Source: Puniceicoccaceae bacterium (GTDB lineage Bacteria; Verrucomicrobiota; Verrucomicrobiia; Opitutales; JAFGAQ01). Taken from it: 64,000 bases of DNA. Where the stretch lies: positions 620,001 to 684,000 of the forward strand of contig JANQOQ010000006.1 of NCBI GenBank assembly GCA_028285755.1. Reading direction: 5' to 3'. The notes under the pieces were generated by a model. That model ran no database searches and was not told the origin of the DNA. It saw only the letters and a program-made list of their open reading frames with translations. Position numbers and translations under genes: made by a program. Below, piece by piece: positions 25,990-35,426 of this stretch (the stretch's first letter is position 1; each line of letters opens with the position of its first letter).

Positions 25990-28173
25990 TCAACTACCCA
26001 ATCTGCGGATTTCTGATTCCAGCTTAACACCGAATCGCTCATAGACAACCGCCTGGGCATGGGCCATCACCGCCTCCACATCTGCGGATTTGGCTTTGCC
26101 CGTGTTCACCAAAAAGTTCGCATGTTTGGTTGAAATTTCAGCATCGCCGATACGATATCCCTTCAGTCCCGCCATATCGATTAAACGACCCGCCGAATCA
26201 TTCACTGGATTTTTAAACATGCAGCCTGCACTTGGCTCCCAGGGCTGAGTCGATTTACGATAGTCCACATTGCCTTGCTTCACACTCGATATACTCTCTA
26301 ATCTTTCGGGCATTAAAGCACTTAATACCGCCGAGATTACAATCAGGCCTCTAACGGTGGGGCATGAGCGATAATTCAAGGTGAGCTCGTCACGACTTAG
26401 ACGGATTCGATTCCCCTTCAAGTCCAGGCAATCCAGGCTTTCAATCAATGCCCCGGTTTCCGCTTGCATGGCTCCCGCATTCATCGATACCGCACCTCCG
26501 ATAGCACCCGGAATCCCCTCAAAAAATTCGAATCCCGGCAGCCCCCAGGTTTCTGCCTTTTTGGAAATTTCTTTCAGTAACGCACCCCCTGCTACCCAGA
26601 TCCGCCCCTCTCTCAATAATTTAATGGTTTTCCAATATTTCTGGTTGAGCCGAATGAGAATTCCATCAAACCCGCTATCAGCCACTAGTGTATTAGATCC
26701 CTTGCCCAGTATCGCAACATCGAGTTGAAAACGCTTTGCTGCTTTTAAGATAAACTGTAGATCTTCGAGATTCGCTGGCTCCACATAAAAACGTGCAGAG
26801 CCACCCACATTGAGGGTGGTTTTTTTGCCAAGCTGCTCATCGAGTAAACACTTGGAAGAACTGCCCAGGTTTTCTTTGAGATACTCTATAAGGCGTTGGT
26901 CTTCAGAAAGCACTGTATTCGCTTGTTTATAAAAGTGTAACCATTGATCAATATCACCCGCACCAATAAACGCCAGAACTCGTGGGCTACCGCTGGTTGT
27001 GTTAAGTTCATGGGTAAGTGCATGAGGTTCTTCGCAATAGGATAGCGAATCAGCGCCGACATTCTGTAATTGCTGAAACAGTGCCTTTGAGCTGGCAGCC
27101 GTCTGTTTAGTCTCAAATGCAGCATATTCCGGTATTAGAACGAGATCCAAGTTTTTGAGCACAGCTACAAACTCACTCATCAGACTCGCCGTACGGGTAT
27201 AGCGATGAGGCTGGAAAATCACTTTTAGCGTATGCTCTGGATAGCGATTAGCTAACCATTCGCTCAATGCCTTTAGCTCCGCCGGGTGGTGGGCATAATC
27301 TTCAACGAGTATATCCCCATTATCCATTTTTTTGATAGTCTGACGCCGCTCAATACCTGGAAAATCATTGAAGGAATAGTTACTGAATTGCGGCGCCAAA
27401 ACTTTGATAGCCTCTTTAGCCAGCAACTGATTCTGAATATTAAAATCAGCAGGCATGGAATCGAGTGTTTGTATGCCAAGTCCGGGATTATTTTCTTCAA
27501 ACAAGCCAATCACTGCATATTGCGTTGGCTTAAAGAGAATAGTTGAAGCTTGAGTGCGTTCGACCAATGATCGAAATGTATCCCGCAAATCATCCAAACT
27601 CTGATAGTATCCGGTATGGTCAAGATCGAGATTGGTAATCACGGTGATCCATGGTGAAAATTCATCAATGGTACGATCACTTTCATCCACTTCAATGAGT
27701 AGATATTCAGATTGATTGAACTCAGCAGCAGGCAAAGCATTGTCCTCAAAAAATCCTCCCAATATGTAAGATATAGGTATACCAGCTTCCCTGAGTGCAT
27801 GGATCATTAATCCGGTTGTGGTTGTTTTTCCATGGCTCCCGGCGATAGCAATGGTTTTGTAATCCTGCGAGATACGCGCAAGAAATTCACCACGGTAGAC
27901 GATTTCCACCCCCGGAAAATGCTTTTGGAGATAATCGACAAAACGAGTATTCCCAAGTGCACGGGAGAGCACAATAAGATCCGGTAGTTCGTAATCCAAC
28001 AGGCTTTCCACCCAATCGATGCCAGCATCTTTTAAGCGTGTTTTGATTTTCGGATTTGGGTAATCATCATAGGCGTAAATGGTATGTCCCGCACCCTTTA
28101 CAAAAAGAGCTAGGGGGGCCATACCCATACCGCAGGCACCAATCATCAAAATACTGTCCGCTTTTTGAATCAC
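25990..28173 (-). CDS. murC-murB: MurC-MurB fusion: UDP-MurNAc--L-alanine ligase and UDP-MurNAc reductase
   Basis: 727 residues in one open frame. Residues 1-418 are MurC: nucleotide loop MIGACGMGMAPLALF, ATP loop GSHGKTTTTGLM, VITNLDLDHTGYYQ and FQPHRYTRT. Residues about 440-727 are MurB: LNVGGSARFYVEP, FAD-binding ILGKGSNTLVADSGFDG, GIPGAIGGAVSMNAGA and AGCMFKNP, where the usual proton-donor Ser of AGSFFKNP is Cys. The two enzymes act in successive steps of Lipid II synthesis, MurB before MurC. The start is GTG at 28173 within the GTGA overlap with murG. A sequencing error is unlikely because both halves are intact. Confidence 0.93.
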   Translation of the reverse strand: MIQKADSILMIGACGMGMAPLALFVKGAGHTIYAYDDYPNPKIKTRLKDAGIDWVESLLDYELPDLIVLSRALGNTRFVDYLQKHFPGVEIVYRGEFLARISQDYKTIAIAGSHGKTTTTGLMIHALREAGIPISYILGGFFEDNALPAAEFNQSEYLLIEVDESDRTIDEFSPWITVITNLDLDHTGYYQSLDDLRDTFRSLVERTQASTILFKPTQYAVIGLFEENNPGLGIQTLDSMPADFNIQNQLLAKEAIKVLAPQFSNYSFNDFPGIERRQTIKKMDNGDILVEDYAHHPAELKALSEWLANRYPEHTLKVIFQPHRYTRTASLMSEFVAVLKNLDLVLIPEYAAFETKQTAASSKALFQQLQNVGADSLSYCEEPHALTHELNTTSGSPRVLAFIGAGDIDQWLHFYKQANTVLSEDQRLIEYLKENLGSSSKCLLDEQLGKKTTLNVGGSARFYVEPANLEDLQFILKAAKRFQLDVAILGKGSNTLVADSGFDGILIRLNQKYWKTIKLLREGRIWVAGGALLKEISKKAETWGLPGFEFFEGIPGAIGGAVSMNAGAMQAETGALIESLDCLDLKGNRIRLSRDELTLNYRSCPTVRGLIVISAVLSALMPERLESISSVKQGNVDYRKSTQPWEPSAGCMFKNPVNDSAGRLIDMAGLKGYRIGDAEISTKHANFLVNTGKAKSADVEAVMAHAQAVVYERFGVKLESEIRRLGS

Positions 28174-29246
28174 ACTCGAGGATTTTGGTTAAGGATATTG
28201 CAGATGTCAGCAACTATCGGGTTAATGGAATGGCTTGTTTGCCAGTGTTTTTGGGCTACGCGCATGTTATATTTTACGGACTCACTATTTAAAAGTGTGT
28301 TCACTTTATCCAGTAGAGTTTCTATCTCCGACTGCTCAAGCATTGCAGCACATCCATAAGCTACAAATTGTTCTGCATTAAGCCGCTGATGATCCAACGC
28401 AGCATGTGGATAGGGAATTAAAATCGCAGGAGTTTGCGAGTACGCGATTTCAGCAATACTACCGGCGCCGGATCGGGATATCACACCATCTGCAGCAGAT
28501 AACAACACGTCCATCTCATCGGTGAAGGACTGAAACCGCACATACTTAGAGTCGCTTTTTAGATCACTTCCCTGAACACCCGTAATGCAAATGACATATA
28601 CCTGCTTATTGAGGAAATATTCTTGATTTCGGATTACCCAATCATTCAATGCTTCAGCCCCCTGGCTTCCGCCTATCACCAATAGTACCGATGCATCAAC
28701 AGATATCCCTAATTGCTGCTTTGCTTGCTCCTGATCGATTTCAGAAAAGTCGCTACGTAAGGGAAATCCGACCATTTTGCGGGACTTCCTTAAGAGGAAC
28801 GGGTGGTTGGATAAAGGAGTAACATAAAGGCACTTCAAAAGCCCCGAAAGTAAACGAGTAGCTTTTCCGGGTACCGAGTTTGACTCATGGAACAACACAG
28901 GAATTCCCAATACAGCAGCACTCATGACAGCACCGATACACCCAAACCCTCCGGTAGAAAATAAGCTGCGACAACGCTGATTATAAAGATAGTGAATGAC
29001 TCGCGGAACATTGAGGGCAATCCCCAGCACACTCTTTACTTTATTCTTTAAACCTGCGTCAAATGCATTGATCGACTGATGTATGAATTCGAACTCTTCA
29101 TACTTTTTCGAGAGTCGTTTATCGACAGATTTCGATGTAGAAAGGATTGCTGTCCTTAAATCAGTTAGCTTATTATGCTGTAACAAAGCTATTGCCGGCA
29201 CCAAGTGCCCACCCGAACCCCCTGCAGCCATCACAAGGTCCTTCAT
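28170..29246 (-). CDS. murG: UDP-GlcNAc:lipid I transferase MurG
   Basis: 358 residues from the ATG at 29246, chosen because it overlaps the ftsW stop as ATGA and starts the family motif directly (MKDLVMAAGGSGGHLVPAIAL); an in-frame start at 29267 is less likely. MurG adds GlcNAc to lipid I to form lipid II on the inner membrane face. Other motifs are FSTGGFGCIGAV, VLFHESNSVPGKATRLL, LLVIGGSQGAEALND and ISRSGAGSIAEIA. It is coupled at both ends (4-base overlaps). Confidence 0.95.
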   Translation of the reverse strand: MKDLVMAAGGSGGHLVPAIALLQHNKLTDLRTAILSTSKSVDKRLSKKYEEFEFIHQSINAFDAGLKNKVKSVLGIALNVPRVIHYLYNQRCRSLFSTGGFGCIGAVMSAAVLGIPVLFHESNSVPGKATRLLSGLLKCLYVTPLSNHPFLLRKSRKMVGFPLRSDFSEIDQEQAKQQLGISVDASVLLVIGGSQGAEALNDWVIRNQEYFLNKQVYVICITGVQGSDLKSDSKYVRFQSFTDEMDVLLSAADGVISRSGAGSIAEIAYSQTPAILIPYPHAALDHQRLNAEQFVAYGCAAMLEQSEIETLLDKVNTLLNSESVKYNMRVAQKHWQTSHSINPIVADICNILNQNPRV

Positions 29247-30364
29247 AGTTCTCGAGCACGTATCCACCCTTTCTGGTGGCTTTGCCTCCAGGCCAACACG
29301 ATGAGGCCTATCATTAATCCTGAAGCCACCAGGTTCGACCCTCCATAGCTAATAAAGGGGAGGGAAATGCCTTTGGTGGGTAATAGACCAGTTACAACCC
29401 CTATATTGAAGAGCGCCTGATAGATCAGGAAGCACCCTCCCCCAATGCTAACCATGTACCAGAAAACACTTCTGCTTTGTTGCCCGATTTTTAAAATCGA
29501 CCAAAAAAGCCCCCCAAATAAAAACACAATCAGCAATGTAGCTATCAGCCCGAGTTCCTCACCAATCACCGAGAAAATAAAGTCGGTATGTGACTCCGGC
29601 AAGTAGGCGAGCTGCTGACGACCATTACCGATACCGGCACCCCCGATACCTCCTGCCCCAAACGCGAGTAAACTTTGATATAGCTGATAGGCACCATCCA
29701 GTTTGTTCGCCTCAACATCCATGAAGGACGTAATCCGCTTTAATCGAACAGGGTCCTGATAAATCAGGAAAGCAAAACCACATAAACCGATAAATGCGCT
29801 ACTCCCCAGATAGATGAGCTTGCCTCCCCAAAGATAAATGAGCGTCACCCCAACGATGCCGAACAAAAATGCGGTTCCAAAATCGGGTTCTAAAATAATA
29901 AGTCCTGAAAACAGACCGACGAATGCCATTGGAACCGCAAATCCAAGCCAAAAGGTTTCCCGATATTTGTGAAAACGATTGAGGTAATAGGCGAGACCTA
30001 AAAGATAAAAGACCTTCGCAATTTCGGATACTTGGACCCGCGTGAATCCCAGATCAATCCAACGCCTTGAGCCGTTCACCATGGTGCCTATACCCGGTAT
30101 CAAGACCAACGTGAGCGCGATTAACGCTATCAGAACTCCCAGCCATATACTGCGCTGTAGCAGTGCTTCATCCAGTAAGTTAACTGCAAAGGCGACAAAT
30201 ACAGCCACCCCAAGCAAGAGACATTGCTTTTGGAGAAGGTTTACGGGGATCTCGAAAGATCCCCGTAATGCGCTGTATAAACACACCAACCCAAATCCGG
30301 TCAAAGATACAGCGCACAGTACACATACTATGACCGGAAAATGCTTTTTAAGACCATAATCCAT
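29243..30364 (-). CDS. ftsW: Peptidoglycan glycosyltransferase FtsW (SEDS family)
   Basis: 373 residues with about ten membrane helices. SEDS signatures: LIPGIGTMVNGSRRWIDLGF, IQVSEIAK-like segment (VQVSEIAKVFYLLG), ILEPDFGTAFLFG, YLPESHTDFIFSVIGEELGL and TKGISLPFISYGGSNLVASG. It polymerises lipid II in partnership with FtsI. It lies between the LysM protein and murG. FtsW rather than RodA is favoured by the dcw context; the sequence alone does not separate them safely. Confidence 0.93.
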   Translation of the reverse strand: MDYGLKKHFPVIVCVLCAVSLTGFGLVCLYSALRGSFEIPVNLLQKQCLLLGVAVFVAFAVNLLDEALLQRSIWLGVLIALIALTLVLIPGIGTMVNGSRRWIDLGFTRVQVSEIAKVFYLLGLAYYLNRFHKYRETFWLGFAVPMAFVGLFSGLIILEPDFGTAFLFGIVGVTLIYLWGGKLIYLGSSAFIGLCGFAFLIYQDPVRLKRITSFMDVEANKLDGAYQLYQSLLAFGAGGIGGAGIGNGRQQLAYLPESHTDFIFSVIGEELGLIATLLIVFLFGGLFWSILKIGQQSRSVFWYMVSIGGGCFLIYQALFNIGVVTGLLPTKGISLPFISYGGSNLVASGLMIGLIVLAWRQSHQKGWIRAREL

Positions 30365-30392
30365 TACCCCCGTGTATCACGAACGGTTTAGG

Positions 30393-31616
30393 CTAAGATC
30401 CTACACGGATCACGGGGAAGTCTTCAAATTCGATGGTTTCAGGAGCTTCTTCAGTGACTTCAGGAGCAGCAGGCTCATCTACTGAGATCGCAACCGCCTC
30501 TTCAGAGGGTTCCTGAGTCGCAGTTTCGTTAGCAACATATACATCCTGATTTAAAGTTACACGTGGGTTATTCACTTTGAGCTCGGTACCTACCTTCAAA
30601 AGCCTTGGATTGCGGATGTCATTTACATGCAATAGATCCGCAATACTCATATTGTAGCGACGAGCAATTGAGCCCGGATAATCGCCCGCCTCAACCACGT
30701 GAGTCAGGTAATCGTTGCTTTGAGTATTTTCGGCGACTGCGACATCGTTAAATGCATCCGTAAACGGCTGAATGGTTGGAGCCTGAACATCTTCTACACT
30801 TCCTTTCCACTTACCGGGGATTCGGAGAATTTGCCCTGAGAGAATCAAGTCCCTATCCATCTTGTTGAGCTCCTTAATTGCATCTACGGTTGTGTTATTG
30901 TGCATCGCGATGATGTAAAGCGAATCACCCGCCTGCACTTCGTAAGTTCCGCTACCTTCACTTACGGGAGCAGGGGTCTCAACCGCAGCCGTTTCAAAGT
31001 CTTCAAACTCAATAATTGAAGTAGGTGTCTCAACGACGGCCTCCGGTTCCTGCATAACTACAGGCTCCGCAATAACCGGATCGTTTTTCACCACCACGTC
31101 ATTCATTACCGGTTCTTTGTATTCCACGGGCAGTTTACCGGGAATCAAGAGAACCTGGTCCGGGAAAATACGGCTGCTTTCATTCAGCTTATTGTAGCTC
31201 ATCAACTTACGCATGGATACCCCATTATTCTTGGCGATGCTCCAGAGGCTATCCCCCTTCTTTACCTCGTATTGATAGAAGTCGCCCGTTTCCTGATAAA
31301 CTGATGGAGCGTTGTTGCTCACATTGACGACCTCAGTGCTGGCAATCAATTCGCTGTATACCGGCTCTGCTATCTGAGTAGTCCTTTCAGGTTGAGTTAC
31401 CTGAGGGCGGCTCACAGCAACTTGCTGCACGGGTTGGGTTTGGGTCTGCTTATCATTGAAAACCCAAAGACCGGATTCACGGGAATTGCCCACAGGTTGA
31501 GCATTTTCAACGGTCATTGAGTTCTTTGCAGAATTACATCCAGGTTGTAAAACAACCATGAGTAACAGCGCAAAATGCAGCACTATTACGAGACTGAATA
31601 CTTTTAATATCTTCAT
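30393..31616 (-). CDS. LysM-repeat envelope protein inside the dcw cluster
   Basis: 407 residues. A hydrophobic N-terminus (VFSLVIVLHFALLLMVVLQPGC) could be a lipoprotein signal, although the residues before the Cys (QPG) make a weak lipobox. Three LysM domains follow, at about residues 110-160 (YEVKKGDSLWSIAKNNGVSM), 223-270 (YEVQAGDSLYIIAMHNNTT) and 305-350 (HVVEAGDYPGSIARRYNMS), separated by acidic Pro/Glu-rich linkers. LysM domains bind GlcNAc in peptidoglycan. Four copies of an EFEDF-like motif occur in linkers and near the end. No catalytic domain, so it may be a structural or recruiting factor. Confidence 0.75.
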   Translation of the reverse strand: MKILKVFSLVIVLHFALLLMVVLQPGCNSAKNSMTVENAQPVGNSRESGLWVFNDKQTQTQPVQQVAVSRPQVTQPERTTQIAEPVYSELIASTEVVNVSNNAPSVYQETGDFYQYEVKKGDSLWSIAKNNGVSMRKLMSYNKLNESSRIFPDQVLLIPGKLPVEYKEPVMNDVVVKNDPVIAEPVVMQEPEAVVETPTSIIEFEDFETAAVETPAPVSEGSGTYEVQAGDSLYIIAMHNNTTVDAIKELNKMDRDLILSGQILRIPGKWKGSVEDVQAPTIQPFTDAFNDVAVAENTQSNDYLTHVVEAGDYPGSIARRYNMSIADLLHVNDIRNPRLLKVGTELKVNNPRVTLNQDVYVANETATQEPSEEAVAISVDEPAAPEVTEEAPETIEFEDFPVIRVGS

Positions 31617-31631
31617 GATTTGGGTTGTGTC

Positions 31632-32936
31632 TTAATTATTGGTGTGTGTTTGAGAAATGGTGTAGTTTGAGCCACTCAGGTAGTGCTCGCGGATTAAGCG
31701 TTTGAATGCGTTTCCACGGAACTCATAGCCGTGGAATTGATCAAAACTCGAGAATCCCGGGGAAAACAGCACATGCATACCAGTCTGCTGATAGCTCTCC
31801 AGCGCGAGCACTGCATTTTCCAAATTCTCGTAATAAAAAGCCCGGGTACCGGTCTCATCCAGGTGTTCCTTTAACTGGATGCCCGTTTCACCGATCAACA
31901 GGGCCGTATCCACATGAGGGGCAATCTCCTCGGTGAATTCATGCAGTTTACTGCTTTTGTCTTTGCCTCCGCCAATCCAGATAACCGGCTTTTCAAAGTT
32001 CTTAAAGGCCGAGATAACCGAATGAAAATTCGTTGCTTTCGAGTCATTCCAGTAAGTCACTCCCGCACTCTCACCTACATATTCTACGCGATGGCTGAGG
32101 AACTGGAAATTACGCAAAGTATCCGCCACAGTGTCATTGTGTATGTTGAACCGTTCACAGAATTTGGCGACCATGCTCAGATTTATCATGTTTGCGTGGC
32201 TGAGTGCGAAATCCTGCAAAAACTCAGCGGGTTTACTCACGATGTAAGTCTTATTCGGAAAGCGAAAACCATACTGAGAGCCATAATCCGCGACATCCAA
32301 GCCCGCCACGACGATTCCCTCTTTCGCAGCCTCGATCGCCTTCCATTTTGAAGCAAAATACTCCTGCATGCTACCATGCCAGTCCAGGTGGTCTTCCGCA
32401 AAATTACTCCAGATCAAGCCCGCCGCTCTCAGATTCTGCAAATTCCAGGCCTGGAATGAGCTTAGCTCAATGACAGCCACCGCACTCTCATCCAGATTGT
32501 ACTTATAATGCTCAGAAAACGGAATACCAATATTGCCAAATATGTAGGCATCCAGACCGGCATTATTGAGGCAGCTTGTCAGAAACTTACTGATCGTGGA
32601 TTTACCATTCGTACCAGTAACGAGCAGGATACTCCCTTTCCAAAAATAGGACGCAAATTCAATTTCCGAAATTACCGGAACCTTACAACTGCGTGCTATT
32701 TTTAGCCAGGGATGCTTCGGTGTAAATCCAGGACTGTTTATAATCAGACGATGCTTTTTGCATGCACGTTTTGTAAACTCACTCCACTCTGTGGTCTTGT
32801 AAGACTCATCATAAACAACACACTCCCCGCCAAGATGATTAATAAGCTTAGCGACGCTGGTTCCGGATAGACCGGCTCCGAGAATCCCAATGGGTTTCTC
32901 GAGGAATTGTTGTATATCTGTAGGGTGAATATTCAT
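31632..32936 (-). CDS. murD: UDP-MurNAc-L-alanine--D-glutamate ligase
   Basis: 434 residues of Mur ligase. Motifs: nucleotide/UDP loop IGILGAGLSGTSVAKLI, SPGFTPKHP, ATP loop LLVTGTNGKSTISKFL, ELSSFQ, FAEDHLDWHGSM with the carbamylated-Lys segment YFASKWKAI, WNDSKATN and WIGGGKDK. MurD adds D-Glu to UDP-MurNAc-L-Ala. It starts right before mraY's stop (no gap) and is followed by the LysM gene after 15 bases. Confidence 0.95.
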   Translation of the reverse strand: MNIHPTDIQQFLEKPIGILGAGLSGTSVAKLINHLGGECVVYDESYKTTEWSEFTKRACKKHRLIINSPGFTPKHPWLKIARSCKVPVISEIEFASYFWKGSILLVTGTNGKSTISKFLTSCLNNAGLDAYIFGNIGIPFSEHYKYNLDESAVAVIELSSFQAWNLQNLRAAGLIWSNFAEDHLDWHGSMQEYFASKWKAIEAAKEGIVVAGLDVADYGSQYGFRFPNKTYIVSKPAEFLQDFALSHANMINLSMVAKFCERFNIHNDTVADTLRNFQFLSHRVEYVGESAGVTYWNDSKATNFHSVISAFKNFEKPVIWIGGGKDKSSKLHEFTEEIAPHVDTALLIGETGIQLKEHLDETGTRAFYYENLENAVLALESYQQTGMHVLFSPGFSSFDQFHGYEFRGNAFKRLIREHYLSGSNYTISQTHTNN

Positions 32937-34013
32937 CTATAAGGTAAAGCTCCAAAGGCCCAATAGACCAAAAACGACTGACATTATCCAAAACCGCAGC
33001 ACCACCTGACTCTCGGGCCAGCCGGCGACTTCGAAGTGGTGATGCAGAGGTGAAATGTGAAAAATTTTCTTACCAGTAAGTTGAAAGGACGCGACCTGAA
33101 GGATGACGGAGAAACCCTCAATCACAAATATCCCGCCAATGACAATCAGGATGAAAGGCTGATTGAGTAAGAAGGCGACGATCCCGATTGAACCACCAAG
33201 ACTTAACGAACCCGTATCTCCCATGAACACTTTTGCGGGATGCCCGTTAAACCAGAGAAATGCCAGACAGGCCCCAACAAGAGATGCCACGAGTATGCAA
33301 AGCTCCTTGGCGCCGGGTATTAGATTGATATCGAGATCCTGAGCGATCAGGGGTGTCCCGGCAAAGTAAGCGATTGCGGCAAAAGCTAATAAAGCGGTTA
33401 TAGAGCAACCCGTTGCCAATCCGTCCGCACCATCGGTTAAATTCACTGTATTGCTGGTCCCAACCAAAACGAAAAACAACAGCCCAAAGGTCATATAGAG
33501 AGGCATTTGCTGCATAAAAGGATTATCCACCAACGGCAGCCAAAGCTCACGAATCTGTGTGCTGGTTGAGGGGTGCCATAGGAGAGCAGTGAGTGTAACA
33601 ATCGTTACTAACAGCTGAAGCAGGAGCTTCATCTTACCGTCCACCCCTGCTTTATTTTTTTTCAGCACTTTTAAGAGATCATCCGCAAAACCAATCAGGC
33701 CAAAACTCAGAAATACCCCCAGGGTGGTAAGCACATAAATATTTAAATCAGCCCATATCAGGGTAGCGGGTATGACGCTGAGCAAGAACAGCACACCGCC
33801 CATGGTGACGGTATCTTTCTTGGATGCATGCAGTTTACTTAGCTTTTCAAAGCCCTCACCTTCGCGTATGCTTTCGCCGTATTTTAAACGACGCATTACA
33901 TTGTAGAAGGGCTTAAAGCACACAAAAACGAGCGCCAATGCGGTGATTCCGCAAGCAACCATACGGGTGCTCCAGCTTAGCTCAAGTATCTGCAATTTTA
34001 GCTCAGTTAACAT
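32937..34013 (-). CDS. mraY: Phospho-MurNAc-pentapeptide translocase MraY
   Basis: 358 residues with ten membrane helices. It attaches phospho-MurNAc-pentapeptide to undecaprenyl phosphate, forming lipid I. Motifs: SKKDTVTMGGVLFL, LIGFADDLLKV, NTVNLTDGADGLATG, AFLWFNGHPAKVFMGDTGSLSLGG and ISPLHHHFEVAGWPESQVVLRFW; all catalytic Asp residues are in place. It overlaps the murF end by 7 bases. Confidence 0.96.
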   Translation of the reverse strand: MLTELKLQILELSWSTRMVACGITALALVFVCFKPFYNVMRRLKYGESIREGEGFEKLSKLHASKKDTVTMGGVLFLLSVIPATLIWADLNIYVLTTLGVFLSFGLIGFADDLLKVLKKNKAGVDGKMKLLLQLLVTIVTLTALLWHPSTSTQIRELWLPLVDNPFMQQMPLYMTFGLLFFVLVGTSNTVNLTDGADGLATGCSITALLAFAAIAYFAGTPLIAQDLDINLIPGAKELCILVASLVGACLAFLWFNGHPAKVFMGDTGSLSLGGSIGIVAFLLNQPFILIVIGGIFVIEGFSVILQVASFQLTGKKIFHISPLHHHFEVAGWPESQVVLRFWIMSVVFGLLGLWSFTL

Positions 34014-35425
34014 AGTTTTCCGGCATCCAAAATAGTTCGATTACAGTTTTGAGGGATCAGGCGTTCGAGACGGTTGGCCCGACTGCCCTTCAGGAAAATG
34101 GCACCCTTAAAGCTACTGATATCCGCCTTAAGGGTGTCGACATGATCTGCACAAAAGATTTGTGACTCGCTTACACCTGCCTGATTTAACCCCAACTTGA
34201 TGTCGTATGCAAAATCCCCCACACAGGCCACTCGGTCCTGGCTTCGCAACTTCAACTTATTACCCAGTTGACGGTGGTAGAGTGAAGCGTCAGTGCCTAA
34301 TTCATACATGGAGCCCAACACGTAGTAGCGTGGCAAAGAGACACTGAATGTGTTATCAAATGCATTCAGACTATCAGTCATCGAATCCGGGTTTGCATTG
34401 TAACAATCCGAGTAAATCCATTGCTGACCCGCCTTTAATATCTCACCGCGGTTGTCCGAAGGCTGCCACTCATGAATGCGGGCCTGTAGTTGCTCATCAC
34501 TCACACCCAGCTCACTTGCAGTGACAATCGACAATGCAAGATTCTGTCGCATACCGGCACTGATTTTAGGAATATGAAAGGTTCTCAGAGGGCTGCCTTT
34601 AGCCAACAGATTCAAAGTCCATCCTTCTTCACCCAACTCGCACCAATACTGGATGTATTCTGCCCATGCTTTTTTTTCAGTCTCCGCGCCTAGTGGAGTA
34701 ACAATGAGATTCCTGGCATGATTCAGTTTTTGAAATACATCATACTTTAAGCAGCTATGCGGAAATACCAGCGCATGCTTTTGGCGACCGCCCAACAACA
34801 ATTGCACTTTTTCTTCAGCGACCTGTTGGAGACCACCCAGTAATTCGAGATGCGCGTGGCCAATCATAGTAACAATGCCGATTTCAGCATCGATCATATC
34901 CGAAAGCTGGCGCATTTCGCCCTTCATGTTTATGCCTGCTTCAACAACGCCGAAATTGTGCTTTTGCTCATCCAGACTCAAAAGAGTCAAAGGTACACCC
35001 AGGGTGTTATTCAAATTACCTGAGGTTTTTAAAACCTGATCCTTACCTCCTAATAATAAGGCAAGTGCGTCCTTGGTAGAAGTCTTACCGCAACTGCCGG
35101 TTATACCGACTACAGGCGCACCAAACTGCATACGATAGTTGCGTGCAATATCCTGCAAGGCATGCGGGCCCTTTTTTACACGAAGCTGCGGAATATCCGC
35201 ATGGGGTATCCATTGCTCAGTGAGCGCAGCAGAAGCGCCCCTTTGTCGTGCATCCACGAGAAATTCATGACCATCCCGCTGCGGGGTTTTCAGTGCAATA
35301 AACATGTGCTCGCGATCGATACGTCGTGAATCTATAGAAAACCCTTGAACACGCGTATCGTTGCTGTCCGCAAACCACTCTCCGCGTGTCCATTGCTGTA
35401 ATTTGTCTTTGGTGAATACTGGCAT
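34007..35425 (-). CDS. murF: UDP-MurNAc-tripeptide--D-alanyl-D-alanine ligase
   Basis: 472 residues. Motifs: IDSRRIDREHMFIALKT in the N-terminal domain, ATP loop GITGSCGKTSTKDALALLL, KTSGNLNNTLGVPLTL, VVEAGINMKGEM, IGHAHLELLG and YSDCYNANPDSM. It adds D-Ala-D-Ala to the nucleotide tripeptide. The ATP loop GSCGKTSTK has Cys where many MurF proteins have Ser or Asn, within normal variation. It lies 1 base after murE. Confidence 0.95.
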   Translation of the reverse strand: MPVFTKDKLQQWTRGEWFADSNDTRVQGFSIDSRRIDREHMFIALKTPQRDGHEFLVDARQRGASAALTEQWIPHADIPQLRVKKGPHALQDIARNYRMQFGAPVVGITGSCGKTSTKDALALLLGGKDQVLKTSGNLNNTLGVPLTLLSLDEQKHNFGVVEAGINMKGEMRQLSDMIDAEIGIVTMIGHAHLELLGGLQQVAEEKVQLLLGGRQKHALVFPHSCLKYDVFQKLNHARNLIVTPLGAETEKKAWAEYIQYWCELGEEGWTLNLLAKGSPLRTFHIPKISAGMRQNLALSIVTASELGVSDEQLQARIHEWQPSDNRGEILKAGQQWIYSDCYNANPDSMTDSLNAFDNTFSVSLPRYYVLGSMYELGTDASLYHRQLGNKLKLRSQDRVACVGDFAYDIKLGLNQAGVSESQIFCADHVDTLKADISSFKGAIFLKGSRANRLERLIPQNCNRTILDAGKLC

Positions 35426-35426
35426 A

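Noticed and set aside
25989-26060. Upstream ATG giving ddl an N-terminal extension
   Set aside because: It would overlap murC-murB by 71 bases; the ATG at 25988 gives the normal family N-terminus directly after the upstream stop.
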